From Flagellimonas amphidinii (GTDB lineage: Bacteria; Bacteroidota; Bacteroidia; Flavobacteriales; Flavobacteriaceae): DNA of 64,000 bases. Below are positions 44,108 through 54,463 of this stretch, one piece after another. Both the position numbers and the translations under genes were made by a program. The stretch spans positions 155,453-219,452 of the forward strand of contig NZ_JABFNN010000023.1 of assembly GCF_013090115.1 (NCBI RefSeq), given 5' to 3'. The stretch's first letter is position 1; the number at the start of each line of letters is the position of its first letter. The notes under the pieces were generated by a model that saw nothing but the letters and a program-made list of their open reading frames with translations, did no database searches and was not told the DNA's origin.

Positions 44108-46111
44108 CTACTCATTTGATACGACGGGAAAAACAGTCATTCTTAAGGTCGTGGTACCATAAGGGATTAATTCCAATGAGGTTTCTGAGTTTTCTTCAAC
44201 TTCAACTTGTTTTGGAAAACTTGGGGTTGTGGTAATCTCTGAGTCAATGCGTTCATCAAAGTAGTTGTTCAGTTGCCAATGCCTAATCTTGAATCCCTTA
44301 ACCTTGATTTTTAACGGAGTGTTGGCCACCTCCCAGGGGTATCCATCGAATTCTTTTTGAATCAATTCAAAATCAAGATTATCTTTAGGTAAACCGTATC
44401 TCCATTCTGAAGTAGGACTCATTGTGAACGCCGGAAAACTTGTGGTTGATTTTTCATAGTCATGAATGGTGTCTTTCTTCTCGGTCAATGCCAAACTATA
44501 GACTATTGGGCCTCTTTCCACTGCGATTCCATTATTGGGCCATTGAGTAGTTCTTATTTCCATTGGAAGTTCCAATTCAATGATATCTCCAGATTTAAAA
44601 TCCCTTTTTAGTCTAAAAAATGATCCAGGAGTTATTTCATTTTGAATTGTTGTCCCATTCACAATAATCTTGGCGTTATTGGCCCATTCCGGAATTCTCA
44701 TTGAAAAAGGGAAATTCACTTGATCCTGTCGTTCCATTAGGATTTCAAACCTAATGTTATTTGAAAAAGGATAGTTTGTAATCTGATTTACGGTGATTGG
44801 TTGATTATTTTCTCCAACTTTGGCTGAAATTGTGGAAGGACCGTAGAGAGCGGCAACAAGACCGTTATCCTTAGATGTTGCCCACATCTGTTCTATATAG
44901 TATGGCATAAATCTATTAACATTACCGGTACAACACTCGACATCATGACCGGGAGCAAAAGCCATTCTCGTTGGATGGTGTCCAAAAGGATTGGAGTTTA
45001 TGGTTGCCAAAATCTGGTTAGGCGCTGAAAAATATTGGTGTGATTTGAAATCCTTTGTTACAGAACCTATACCGGCGTTAAAAACAGCCCTTTCTATTCG
45101 ATCCCCGAACCACGACTCCCCAGTTATTCTCATAAGATATCCATAGGTGTGTGGCAATACAGCGGTATTGCAGGTCTCATGGCCCGCCACCTCCGACACA
45201 TCGGCAAAATGCTCCGTAGTACTAGGCAATCCAGAAACGAGCATATGATATTTTTCCATTTTTGTGATACCATTCATTGACTCTTCTAGGTAGGCTTTGT
45301 TTCCCGTATATTTATAGAGCAGTGCTGGAATCTTAACCAACTCCAGATAGACAACCCCATGATGATCAGGCTTTCTATTCGCTCCAAATTGGATATCACT
45401 GTCTAACCTATTCCTATTTTCAATATCCGATTTAAAACAAGCGTAGGCCTCTTCACCCATTTCAATGAATTTTTTGTCAGCAGTTTCACCATAAAGCCAG
45501 CAAAGTTGCTCTACGTTGGCCAATTCGAGGTCGTCACAAAAATCCTCTGCTGCAAAGGTGCCATAATGATTTGCGAGCAGATGCACCAACTCTTCGTTGC
45601 CCGTTAATTCGTAATCGGTCATAAAAACCCGATTGATACTGGTATAGGGCCAACGCCACCAACGGTCTTGTAGATTAGTGCCAAACCGACCGGTGGAATC
45701 AATATTTGCCTTGATATAGTCAGTATTCCTTTTTACCTCGCTGAGCAGTCCTTTATTATTGGTCAAGATCCCCAACCGGTTTATTCCATCGAGGTAATAC
45801 GCCGTTTGTTCATACGGCCACCAGGCTTTCGTGGATCCTTTCATTTTTGGGCATCCCCATAGGCATGTATTGTACGGGTAGCCTGCCACGCCAATATTTC
45901 CACTCAATCCGTCCGTTTGTCTGGACAAGAACTCGACAATCCATCCTTTTGGTTCTATTTCATCAATGGACATCTTAACGAAGTGTGAATGGGTGGCCAC
46001 CATTTTTTTTTCAGGTTGCTGTGCGCATTGGACTATTGTAAACGCTAAGGCTATAAGTAATAAAGCTGAACGGCTCGGAATCTTCTTAATCAATACTTTT
46101 GAATTAATCAT
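44108..46111 (-). CDS. GH127-type (DUF1680) glycoside hydrolase, lipoprotein
   Basis: A 667-residue protein with a lipoprotein signal ('LAFTIVQCAQ'). GH127 enzymes include beta-L-arabinofuranosidases; the known Cys nucleophile and zinc site are kept as 'HETC' (Glu, Cys) and 'ECCTGN' (Cys-Cys). An (alpha/alpha)6 barrel is followed by a beta domain. The sugar cleaved cannot be fixed from sequence. It overlaps the serine hydrolase gene by 8 bases. Confidence 0.88.
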   Translation of the reverse strand: MINSKVLIKKIPSRSALLLIALAFTIVQCAQQPEKKMVATHSHFVKMSIDEIEPKGWIVEFLSRQTDGLSGNIGVAGYPYNTCLWGCPKMKGSTKAWWPYEQTAYYLDGINRLGILTNNKGLLSEVKRNTDYIKANIDSTGRFGTNLQDRWWRWPYTSINRVFMTDYELTGNEELVHLLANHYGTFAAEDFCDDLELANVEQLCWLYGETADKKFIEMGEEAYACFKSDIENRNRLDSDIQFGANRKPDHHGVVYLELVKIPALLYKYTGNKAYLEESMNGITKMEKYHMLVSGLPSTTEHFADVSEVAGHETCNTAVLPHTYGYLMRITGESWFGDRIERAVFNAGIGSVTKDFKSHQYFSAPNQILATINSNPFGHHPTRMAFAPGHDVECCTGNVNRFMPYYIEQMWATSKDNGLVAALYGPSTISAKVGENNQPITVNQITNYPFSNNIRFEILMERQDQVNFPFSMRIPEWANNAKIIVNGTTIQNEITPGSFFRLKRDFKSGDIIELELPMEIRTTQWPNNGIAVERGPIVYSLALTEKKDTIHDYEKSTTSFPAFTMSPTSEWRYGLPKDNLDFELIQKEFDGYPWEVANTPLKIKVKGFKIRHWQLNNYFDERIDSEITTTPSFPKQVEVEENSETSLELIPYGTTTLRMTVFPVVSNE

Positions 46112-47393
46112 TTATAGCTTGGTAAACAATTTGCTGAAACAACAGGGTGGTGGTGTCAAGACCAATATCAAAGGTTTGTTTCATTAAAATTGCAATTATA
46201 TCTTCTTCTGGATCGGCCATGTAATACGTATTAAAATAACCGCCCCAAATGAAAGTGCCCACGCTTTGCGAGCTTGCCCAAGAGCCACCTTGTTTGTACA
46301 CCACACTAAATGCCAATCCGTAGTGTTTTGCCCCTTCACCATACAAATCGTCTACTTGTTTGGACATGATCAACTCGATAGTTTTTCTGCTCAATAACCG
46401 CTTGCCATTATACATTCCGTTATTTAGGTACATCTGTAAAAATTTGGCATAGTCTTCAGCGGTACTCGACAGTCCCGCACCACCACTAAAGAATGTTTTT
46501 GCACCTTTTATAGGAAAATCCACATCATAGAAATCGGCTACCAACGGTTCAAACTCACCTTCCTTTTTGGTTTGTACTTGCACCAACCTCTTTGCCCTTT
46601 CTTCATCTAGATAGAAATAGGTATCATTCATGCCCAAGGGTTCAAAAATGTATTCCTCAAAAAACTGGTCCAAGGGTTTGCCCGATACAATTTCAACAAG
46701 TGCTCCTAACACATCAAGGCTCACCCCGTAAGTGAATTTTTCACCAGGATCATGGTGCAATGGAAGTTTGGCTATTTCTTTTGCGACGTCTTGAATTCTT
46801 ATCGCTTCGGTTGAATAGAGTTCCTTAATACCGGCATCTTTATAAATGCGCTTCATGCGTTCGTCAGCATCAATTTCACCATACCCCAAACCAGAAGTGT
46901 GCGTAAGCAGATGACGAATTGAAATTTCCTTGTCCGCCTTGATGGTGGTATAGGTGCCATCATCCAGCAGAGAATCCAACACCTGTGGATTTTTAAATTC
47001 TGGAATCCATTTTGAAATGGGGTCTTCCAAATGAAATTTCCCTTCTTCGTAAAGCATCATTACCGCGGTAGATGTAATCGCTTTGGTCATGGAAGCTATC
47101 CGGAAAATGTCATCTGCCTTTAAGGCTCTGTTATCGGAATCTGCGGCCCCAAAGGATTTAAGATAGACGATTTTACCCTTTCTGGCCACCAATGCCACGG
47201 CACCAGGAATTTCATTCTTGCTTATTGCCGACTGGAGCATGTTGTCCATACGTTTTAGTCTTTCACTGGACATGCCCACCTCTTCGGGACTACCAGTTGT
47301 TAAAACTTGAGCATTAAGGCTTAATCCTGCAAATAGCATAAAAATCAGAAGGACTGTAATTTTTTGTTTTAATCGATTGTTTGTAAAGTACAT
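46104..47393 (-). CDS. Exported beta-lactamase-family serine hydrolase
   Basis: A 429-residue class C-like serine hydrolase with signal peptide ('LIFMLFAGLSLNAQ'). The catalytic S-x2-K is in 'RIASMTKAITSTAVM', the Tyr motif in 'FTYGVSLDVLG' and a late 'FIWGGYFNTYY' takes the KTG region. Such enzymes act as esterases or peptidases. In this locus it may remove an ester decoration from the glycan; this is inference. Confidence 0.9.
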   Translation of the reverse strand: MYFTNNRLKQKITVLLIFMLFAGLSLNAQVLTTGSPEEVGMSSERLKRMDNMLQSAISKNEIPGAVALVARKGKIVYLKSFGAADSDNRALKADDIFRIASMTKAITSTAVMMLYEEGKFHLEDPISKWIPEFKNPQVLDSLLDDGTYTTIKADKEISIRHLLTHTSGLGYGEIDADERMKRIYKDAGIKELYSTEAIRIQDVAKEIAKLPLHHDPGEKFTYGVSLDVLGALVEIVSGKPLDQFFEEYIFEPLGMNDTYFYLDEERAKRLVQVQTKKEGEFEPLVADFYDVDFPIKGAKTFFSGGAGLSSTAEDYAKFLQMYLNNGMYNGKRLLSRKTIELIMSKQVDDLYGEGAKHYGLAFSVVYKQGGSWASSQSVGTFIWGGYFNTYYMADPEEDIIAILMKQTFDIGLDTTTLLFQQIVYQAIND

Positions 47394-47411
47394 ATGAAAT
47401 AATTTTTTTTA

Positions 47412-49544
47412 TTAGTGGAATTGATTGAGTGGAAAAGTTACACGTCTGAGCACAGAGCGTCCCATAGGAACCAGTTTTACGGCGACCTCTTTATTCTCAT
47501 GACCATTTAACAGTGTACCCATCAGATAATTAATATCGCTATACCAAATATTACCTTCTGCTGGCACATCATTGATTTTGACCGAAAAACCAAATGCATT
47601 GTCTTCAGAACCCTTTAAAGTCAAGTGCTCGTACAATTCCTCTTTTGGATAAACCAAATAATCAGTAAAACCTTTTAGGCCATAGGTTTTGATATCTTCG
47701 GTTTTATGTTGGATATCATATGCATATACAATCGGTCCGCGCTGAAAATATCTAGTATTATCATTTGATGGAAATGTTAGCAACTTATTGTTCATGTTTA
47801 ATATAATCTCATCCCCATTCTTCCATATATTGTCAACTTTGTAACAACCGCTTTCTTTTGTTATTTTTCCTTTTGTTTCTAAAGAAAGTTCCGGTGAAAA
47901 ACTCGGAATTCTAAAATATAACGACACTTGGGTAGGTTGGTCCACGCCAATTGTGAAAGTAATTTGATCTGTTAGCGGATACTTAGTTTCTTGGGTAATT
48001 GTGATTTCCTGCCCGTTTATATTGGTTTTTAACTCGTTTGGACCATAGATGACCGCAGCCAGACCATGGTCTTTTGTTTTCATCCACATATTTCTTACCA
48101 ATTGCGGAAAATGTTTGGAATAACTTGGATTACAACAAACGGCGGCATCGGCATGTGTGGGGGAGTATTTATATCTGAAATCAAATTCCTCAAAACCCCT
48201 TTGGGGCGCTGTGTTATCCAATCGATATGAATTATCGGTTTTGCAATACACAAGTCCTGAACCATCTTCATTCAATGATCCCAATATACCATTGTAGGTT
48301 AGTTTCTCTATCATATCGCCAAACTTTGGATCGCCAACTTTTTGTAGGGCAGATTCGAAGAAGCCACCCAATTCGAACATACCACAAACCTCGGCCCCCG
48401 TGGTTTCCGGGTCGGCCTCCTCACCGTTCAACCACTCATTTCCAAAACCGGAACCGCTGGGTAAAATGGTTTTACTCAATTTATTCATGGCACTATTATA
48501 AGCTTGGTCCAACTGAGGGTAGCCAGTTGCGTATGTAGCATGAATGAGCGTTCGGAGATGTTCGTAGGTATGCGCGGAATGGCTTACATAAAGTGAGTCG
48601 TGAAGGAGGTATTCATAGCGCATATCGTTCATGGAACGAGTAATCGGATACCTTGAAAATTCTTGGTACAAATACACGGCATAGTCTCTATACGCTTGCT
48701 TCCCAGTAATCCTAAACAATGCCTCGCAAACATCTGTCATCATTAGTCCATGGGTAACTCCACCATAATCCACGCCCACTTTAAAGGGACTATTCCCTTC
48801 CGGACCATAGCGTTTCATGGTTAATGCCATGGCCTTTTCAACAGCGCCCAAAACCCGTTTGTCTTTAGTCAGCTCGTAATAACCAAGTAGCATTCTAAAA
48901 ACTGTGGTTTGCGTCCATAATTCACCATTGGAGCCTTTATGGTTGTAGCGTAATTTTTTTCCATAAATACCGATATAGCCATCATCATCTTGTGTTGAGA
49001 GTATATAATCTACAATATCATGGATTCTTTTTTTTGCAGGCTCTTCGTCTGTTAACCAGGCATTTTGCATATATCCGTCCCACCAGTTCCCCAAGGTCTC
49101 ACCAGACCACCATTGCATGGAAATTTCCCAAGCTGCACCCGTTAAGGTTTGGTCGCCTACATCGGGAATATCCGTGAGATTATTTCTCCGTGTTGTATTA
49201 AAAAGGTCATCACCTTTCATAATATCCGGAGCCAGATCATCTAAGAACGCTACAAAGCCTGTTGTGATATCTTGTTTCATTCGGTCATAAATCCAGCCTC
49301 TTGGTTTTACATCACCTAATGGCAGCAATTCAAAAAACGCTTCCTTCGGATTTCGGTCTCCTTCAAAAAAAGCCAATTGGTCATTTGGAACCGGATTAGG
49401 GTCTTTTAAAGTAGCAGCTATATTCTTTTCAAAATCAGCACCCTGACTGCCCACTTCAGCTTTTTGGTTTTTTTTGCAAGCCGCAGGGCTGAATAATAGA
49501 AATATCATCAAACCCTGGGCAATGTATTTTGTTTTACTCTTCAT
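47412..49544 (-). CDS. Second GH127-type (DUF1680) protein, lipoprotein
   Basis: A 710-residue protein with the lipobox region 'LLFSPAACKK'. The zinc/nucleophile pattern is kept as 'GAEVCGM' (Glu, Cys) and 'AVCCNPSYS' (Cys-Cys). It is only a distant relative of the other GH127-type gene in the locus, so the two may act on different linkages. Usual family length is 600-750 aa. The gene begins 9 bases after the GH13 stop. Confidence 0.85.
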   Translation of the reverse strand: MKSKTKYIAQGLMIFLLFSPAACKKNQKAEVGSQGADFEKNIAATLKDPNPVPNDQLAFFEGDRNPKEAFFELLPLGDVKPRGWIYDRMKQDITTGFVAFLDDLAPDIMKGDDLFNTTRRNNLTDIPDVGDQTLTGAAWEISMQWWSGETLGNWWDGYMQNAWLTDEEPAKKRIHDIVDYILSTQDDDGYIGIYGKKLRYNHKGSNGELWTQTTVFRMLLGYYELTKDKRVLGAVEKAMALTMKRYGPEGNSPFKVGVDYGGVTHGLMMTDVCEALFRITGKQAYRDYAVYLYQEFSRYPITRSMNDMRYEYLLHDSLYVSHSAHTYEHLRTLIHATYATGYPQLDQAYNSAMNKLSKTILPSGSGFGNEWLNGEEADPETTGAEVCGMFELGGFFESALQKVGDPKFGDMIEKLTYNGILGSLNEDGSGLVYCKTDNSYRLDNTAPQRGFEEFDFRYKYSPTHADAAVCCNPSYSKHFPQLVRNMWMKTKDHGLAAVIYGPNELKTNINGQEITITQETKYPLTDQITFTIGVDQPTQVSLYFRIPSFSPELSLETKGKITKESGCYKVDNIWKNGDEIILNMNNKLLTFPSNDNTRYFQRGPIVYAYDIQHKTEDIKTYGLKGFTDYLVYPKEELYEHLTLKGSEDNAFGFSVKINDVPAEGNIWYSDINYLMGTLLNGHENKEVAVKLVPMGRSVLRRVTFPLNQFH

Positions 49545-49553
49545 ATCTTGAAA

Positions 49554-51512
49554 CTATTTGTGCGATTGAATAAGAACCGCCGATGACCTCGCCGGCAATT
49601 CTAATTGTATCTTTTTACTATTTTTTTGAACGGTTTGGTTTTTGAAAAAGTCATACACGTCACCACTGTATTTCGCTTCTAATTTGATTTTTTGAGCAGT
49701 GCTAGAAGTGTTGAACACTACAATCACTTCTTGAGTATCGTTGAACCTTCTGTAGGCAAAGGTTTTCTTTTGGTCATCGGCATGAATGTATGCTATATCA
49801 CCGTAGACCAAGACCGGGTTGTTTTTACGAAGTTCAATAAGGTTTTGATAAAAACCGAAAACCTCTTTGTTTGCTTCTACCTTATTTACCGGGCGTTCCA
49901 CTCCGTACGGATGTGTTTTTTCATCTTCAAACTGAATATCATCCCAAACCATAGGCTTACGGCAATCAGGAAAATCACCGCCCCACATGCCCAATTCTTC
50001 ACCTTGCCAAATATGTGGTGCACCTAAAAAAGTGAACTGGTTTACGAGTATGAGTTTAGCGGTTTCATAGGCTTGTGCATCTGGTTTGTACACTTTATAG
50101 CCATTTTCGGCATTTGGGTTTTGGTTGACTTTATATGGATATTGATGATTAAAAACAGAAGACAAGAGTCGCGGGGAATCGTGTGTTGATGCCGTGTTCA
50201 TCATAGCTCGTAAATTTTGAGGTCTTATATTTTTGGTAATACGCTCCAAAGAATCCCTAAATTCCGTTGGAGCGATTCCCTTATCAGGATGTATAAAGAA
50301 TTCTCTTGCCGTTTTGTACCAGCGATAGTTCATTACCCCATCGGCAATATCCCCACGGAGCGTGGGTTCGGGATCTAGCATGGAATGCGGAAAGCGTTTG
50401 AACCATGCCTCACCAACAATGTATGCATTGGGATTTACTTCCCGTACCACTTTTCGGTAATCACGCCAAAAACCCAAAGGAATTTCAGCATACACATCTA
50501 AGCGGTAACCGTCAATTCCATCAGATGGATCACCATCGCCGTTGGGGTCCAACCAACGACGTGCAATGTTGAAAATATGTTGTTTAAGGCTTTCGCTTGC
50601 CAAGTTTCCCTCCCAATAATGAGACTCTGGTATGTGCGTTACATATTCCGTTTCCTTCACTTGTACCAAATGCTTCACCGATTCCAACCATTTTGGGTAA
50701 TCGAGTTCATTTTCCGGTGTATTTGGGTCATCAAATGTGTTTATCCAAAACCAATCTTTGTACTTGGATTGTTCTTGGTTTTTAAGTACGGCTTTCCATG
50801 CCCAGAATTCTAGGCCAACGTGGTTCCAAGAATAGTCCATAATCAGCTTCATGTCGCGTTTATGAACTTCCTCTATTAATTTTAAAAACAATTGGTCAGC
50901 GTTCGTGAATTGCCATGTAGATGGATCGTCCGGTGTTTCTTTAGCCATTATTTTCAAATCATCTACCGGTTTTGGTCCAAAATTGATATCAATGTGTCGC
51001 CAGTTGCGGGCATCAAAGTTGTGTGAAGACGGGGCGTCATATAAAGGATTGATATACAATCCATTAATACCCAAATTCTTTAAATAATCAAGTTTGTCGA
51101 TAATACCCTGAATATCACCACCGTAATAGCGTAATTGATTAAATTGACCAAAATGTTGAATTTCATACCCTTCAATATCGGTCATTCCTCTAATTTCCTC
51201 ATTCCATTCCTGTAGATTATACCAATCCATACCCCAATCCGTGATTTCCCAATTTGAGGGTACGGGACCAGGATAGTAGCCCACAATATTTTCTGCTTTG
51301 GGGTCGTTCCCTTTGTCGCCATTTCGAAAAATATCTGGATAGATTTGGTACCAAATGGCTTCTTTTGCCCAATTGGGGACATCTTCGAAAGCCGTAATAC
51401 TTATTTGTTCATCTTCCTGCTCAGAAGGAGCCTTCAACTTGGATTTACATCCTGATACGAGCAGGACATTCAAAATGAGCATTGTATATAGTAAAGTCCC
51501 GATATTTTTCAT
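49554..51512 (-). CDS. GH13 alpha-amylase family lipoprotein
   Basis: A 652-residue glycoside hydrolase with signal 'LNVLLVSGC'. The four GH13 regions are present: 'LIMDYSWNHVG' (I), 'GYRLDVYAEIP' (II, Asp nucleophile), 'IVGEAWF' (III, Glu acid/base) and 'TASTHDSPRL' (IV, Asp). 'YYGGDIQGIIDKLDYL' is typical of the neopullulanase/cyclomaltodextrinase group. It cuts alpha-glucosidic bonds at the cell surface. It follows the susE gene after a 169-base gap holding a hairpin. Confidence 0.92.
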   Translation of the reverse strand: MKNIGTLLYTMLILNVLLVSGCKSKLKAPSEQEDEQISITAFEDVPNWAKEAIWYQIYPDIFRNGDKGNDPKAENIVGYYPGPVPSNWEITDWGMDWYNLQEWNEEIRGMTDIEGYEIQHFGQFNQLRYYGGDIQGIIDKLDYLKNLGINGLYINPLYDAPSSHNFDARNWRHIDINFGPKPVDDLKIMAKETPDDPSTWQFTNADQLFLKLIEEVHKRDMKLIMDYSWNHVGLEFWAWKAVLKNQEQSKYKDWFWINTFDDPNTPENELDYPKWLESVKHLVQVKETEYVTHIPESHYWEGNLASESLKQHIFNIARRWLDPNGDGDPSDGIDGYRLDVYAEIPLGFWRDYRKVVREVNPNAYIVGEAWFKRFPHSMLDPEPTLRGDIADGVMNYRWYKTAREFFIHPDKGIAPTEFRDSLERITKNIRPQNLRAMMNTASTHDSPRLLSSVFNHQYPYKVNQNPNAENGYKVYKPDAQAYETAKLILVNQFTFLGAPHIWQGEELGMWGGDFPDCRKPMVWDDIQFEDEKTHPYGVERPVNKVEANKEVFGFYQNLIELRKNNPVLVYGDIAYIHADDQKKTFAYRRFNDTQEVIVVFNTSSTAQKIKLEAKYSGDVYDFFKNQTVQKNSKKIQLELPARSSAVLIQSHK

Positions 51513-51612
51513 ATTAAGTTGTTCAAATATTTAATCTCATGAGTATTTTTACTTATTCAAGAACTAATCAACTAAGTGCAAACCTGAAGAATTATTCTAG
51601 CAATGGAGCAAA

Positions 51613-51638
51613 TCCTAGCTGTCTTTCGACAGCTAGGA
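51613..51638. terminator. Intra-operon hairpin between susE and GH13 genes
   Basis: TCCTAGCTGTC (51613-51623) and GACAGCTAGGA (51628-51638) form a perfect 11-bp stem with a 4-base loop. On the minus strand no long T run follows, so partial termination or protection of the susCDE mRNA 3' end is more likely than full stop. Confidence 0.6.
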
Positions 51639-51681
51639 ATCACAAGAATCAAAATAACTAACTCAAGCCATTATTTTATCA

Positions 51682-52806
51682 TTACAAACTTTCAAAATCA
51701 ACAGTGATTTCATCTGGATTTCTTGTGTCAAGGGTAATGTTGAAAGTCCCTGCGTCCAAATTAAGGGTCGGTCCAAAACCAAGATTCAAGCCCAAAATAT
51801 TTGAGCCTTCCTCCACGGGTGAAAGAACACTGCTCCAATCGTTGTTGAGTCTAAAGTTTGCCGCTCCCGCTGGTATATCAACGTTCAATGCGATCCAGAT
51901 TCCCTCTTGCTTGGGATCTGGCGACAATCGGATATCCGGGCCAGTGCCCCAAGCATTGATATTCTCACCGGCAAGCCCCCATGAATCACCTTCTTCCAAA
52001 GAAATGGTTAGGTTTTCTGTATCCACTACCAGGATAAAGACATTTCCTTCAGGAAACACCAAGCCATTGTCAAATGATGCCGTTTCTAGAGTACCTGCAT
52101 CTAAATCACCACCATAGTTGACCACCCAATCATTATTTTGACGAATACTAAAGGGTGTACCGGCACCTGGATTGTTGATGGCCACAAAATGAACTTTCTC
52201 ATCTCGGGTATACATTGGAATATCCGGCCCATCACCGCCCCAATTGTTTATGGCTTCACCAACAAGACCAAAAGAGGAAAGTACCACAGGATCCAATGCC
52301 TCACCAGACTCGATCAATTCAATGTTCATTGGCAATACATCTGATATAACCTGTTCTGTATTTGCCGTGCTGTTACTTCCAGATATTCCAACAACCCTTA
52401 CATACACCACTCCTGTGTTATTTGGGTTTCCCACATTATCCGTGGTGGCAGCATCTTCGTCAAGGCCCAATTCTTCGGCAAGGGTCAACAAATCGCTCAC
52501 CTTTACAGCGATGTTGTTCTCCCCGCTTGTTGAAATTTCAGTATACATGGATTGATCGATTGAACCCTCAAGCCTGAAAGTGGCCTCGATTGGAGCACCA
52601 AAATCCACTGGGTTCCAGACCAACCTTTCCGCTATATTCGATGCCGCTGCCGATGATAGCAGATAGTTTGACGAGAGGGAATTTGTAAATTCAATGCCCG
52701 TGGGGTCAGGTTGTAATACGATGTTGATGCCATCATCCTCGCTGCAGGAGATAGCCAAAACGGCAATCATGCATGCCATAAAAACTGTGTTGAGTATCTT
52801 ATTCAT
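51682..52806 (-). CDS. susE: SusE/SusF-like outer-membrane binding lipoprotein
   Basis: A 374-residue lipoprotein ('AVLAISCSEDD'). A SusE-type N-terminal domain is followed by two similar carbohydrate-binding modules: 'FGLVGEAINNWGGDGPDI' and 'WGLAGENINAWGTGPDI' start each copy. SusE/F modules bind alpha-glucan at the cell surface, which agrees with the GH13 gene next to it. Third gene after susC and susD. Confidence 0.9.
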   Translation of the reverse strand: MNKILNTVFMACMIAVLAISCSEDDGINIVLQPDPTGIEFTNSLSSNYLLSSAAASNIAERLVWNPVDFGAPIEATFRLEGSIDQSMYTEISTSGENNIAVKVSDLLTLAEELGLDEDAATTDNVGNPNNTGVVYVRVVGISGSNSTANTEQVISDVLPMNIELIESGEALDPVVLSSFGLVGEAINNWGGDGPDIPMYTRDEKVHFVAINNPGAGTPFSIRQNNDWVVNYGGDLDAGTLETASFDNGLVFPEGNVFILVVDTENLTISLEEGDSWGLAGENINAWGTGPDIRLSPDPKQEGIWIALNVDIPAGAANFRLNNDWSSVLSPVEEGSNILGLNLGFGPTLNLDAGTFNITLDTRNPDEITVDFESL

Positions 52807-52832
52807 AATCAGTAGTTTTAAAATTGTTATTG

Positions 52833-54452
52833 TTAATATCCAGGGTTCTGTTCCAAATTTGGATTTACGGAAATATCAAAAGCGGGAATAGGGTAAATGG
52901 CCAAATGTCCATCAATTGAAACCCCATTTTGGACACCGCCTTTCCAGTCCCATAAATAGGTGTTACCGGTAAAACGCCCAAACCGAATCAAATCAGTTCT
53001 TCGTTTTCCTTCCCAACCCAATTCGCGAGCTCGCTCATCAATGATAAATTCAAGTGTCAAAGTGCTGATGTTCCCTGTAGCGTCGCCATACGCTCTTTCC
53101 CGTATCGCGTTGACCAGATCGAGGGCCTGTGACTCTGAACCCCCGCCCCCTCTTAAGAAAGCTTCGGCATACATAAGGTAAACATCGGCCAAACGAAATA
53201 GGGGAAAATCAACATCAGCGAATTGACCACCCTCCCCCGGCACCCCGTCTGAAGTGACATTTCTAAATTTGGTATATCCAAAACCCTCCTGAAAAGCACT
53301 TCCTATGGGTTCTGAGGGCAAATCCACAGAATGGCCATCTTTATATAGGAATGAGGCCCTTACATCAGGACTGTCCAAAAAGGGATCGTTGTTCTCGAAC
53401 TCGAAAAGGTTCACAAAACTTTCTTTGCATGTCAAAGCGGCGAAAGCATTTAGGTTGGTACCAAAAGCGCCAGGTTCGCTCTCCAAAATATTGACATCCA
53501 ATACGCCATTTGTCAATGAGTACATTACTCCAAAAGATTGTGATTGAACACCATCAAAAGTCACCGGGAATATAATTTCATCGGAGCGATTGTTGTCGGC
53601 CCTAAAAACGTTTGCATAAATTGGTTCCAGGGCATAGGTGCCATCGTTGATGATCAGATTACAGTACTCAAGACAATCTGCATATCTCGCTTCTCCCGTA
53701 AAAGCTTCCGCGTTCAGATATAACTTGGCCAGCAATGTCCAAACGGCTCCTTTATCCGCGCGGCCATATCCATTCTGCCTTGGTGGCGCTATCGTATTCT
53801 CTATGGCCTGCAATTCAGACTCGATAAAATCAAAAAGGACGCTCCCATTGGTCTGTTGTGGCAGAAACGCACCTGGGGGGTCTGATTCGGTCACAAAGGG
53901 AACATTGCCGCCAAAAAAATCCAGGGTATGATAATAGGCCAACGCCCTTAAGAATCTAGCTTCATCCCTGTAACCCTCAATCTGCCCCCGCAGTTCACCG
54001 GTAATACCTCTTTCATCCAAGACATTGGGTGCGGTTTGTCTCAGAAATTCATTTGCCTGACCTATCTGAAAGTATATTCTACTATACATGACACTGAAGT
54101 AGTCATTATCCTGTGTCCAGGAATGATTAACCATATCGATAATGCCAGGTTCATTGTATCTCCATTTGAGCTCGTCAGCGGGCAGTTCATTTAAGTTCCA
54201 CCAAAGACGGATATAACTGGTAATGCCTTCCGTAAAGCCTATCAAGTCAGGTTGGCCCTCTGGGGCTTCTTGTCCCGTTTGGTCCAACCCAGCGTATAAT
54301 TTTGCCAAAAACTGAAGGTAAGTTTCCGGATTATCAAATACATTTTCTGAATTCAGATTGTTGGTATCGATATTTTCAAGATCATCGGAACAACTGGAAA
54401 GTACGATGATCAGTACGCTAAATATGAGTAATATGAAATGATTTTTTTTCAT
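52833..54452 (-). CDS. susD: SusD/RagB glycan-binding lipoprotein
   Basis: A 539-residue SusD homologue with lipoprotein signal 'LIIVLSSCSDD'. SusD proteins are helical TPR-like lids over the SusC pore. Family texts include 'EARFLRALAYYHTLDFFGGN' and 'LADVYLMYAEAFLRGG' with the C-terminal 'ERARELGWEGKRRTDLIRFG'. It lies 11 bases after susC. Confidence 0.96.
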   Translation of the reverse strand: MKKNHFILLIFSVLIIVLSSCSDDLENIDTNNLNSENVFDNPETYLQFLAKLYAGLDQTGQEAPEGQPDLIGFTEGITSYIRLWWNLNELPADELKWRYNEPGIIDMVNHSWTQDNDYFSVMYSRIYFQIGQANEFLRQTAPNVLDERGITGELRGQIEGYRDEARFLRALAYYHTLDFFGGNVPFVTESDPPGAFLPQQTNGSVLFDFIESELQAIENTIAPPRQNGYGRADKGAVWTLLAKLYLNAEAFTGEARYADCLEYCNLIINDGTYALEPIYANVFRADNNRSDEIIFPVTFDGVQSQSFGVMYSLTNGVLDVNILESEPGAFGTNLNAFAALTCKESFVNLFEFENNDPFLDSPDVRASFLYKDGHSVDLPSEPIGSAFQEGFGYTKFRNVTSDGVPGEGGQFADVDFPLFRLADVYLMYAEAFLRGGGGSESQALDLVNAIRERAYGDATGNISTLTLEFIIDERARELGWEGKRRTDLIRFGRFTGNTYLWDWKGGVQNGVSIDGHLAIYPIPAFDISVNPNLEQNPGY

Positions 54453-54463
54453 CCTAATTTTAT

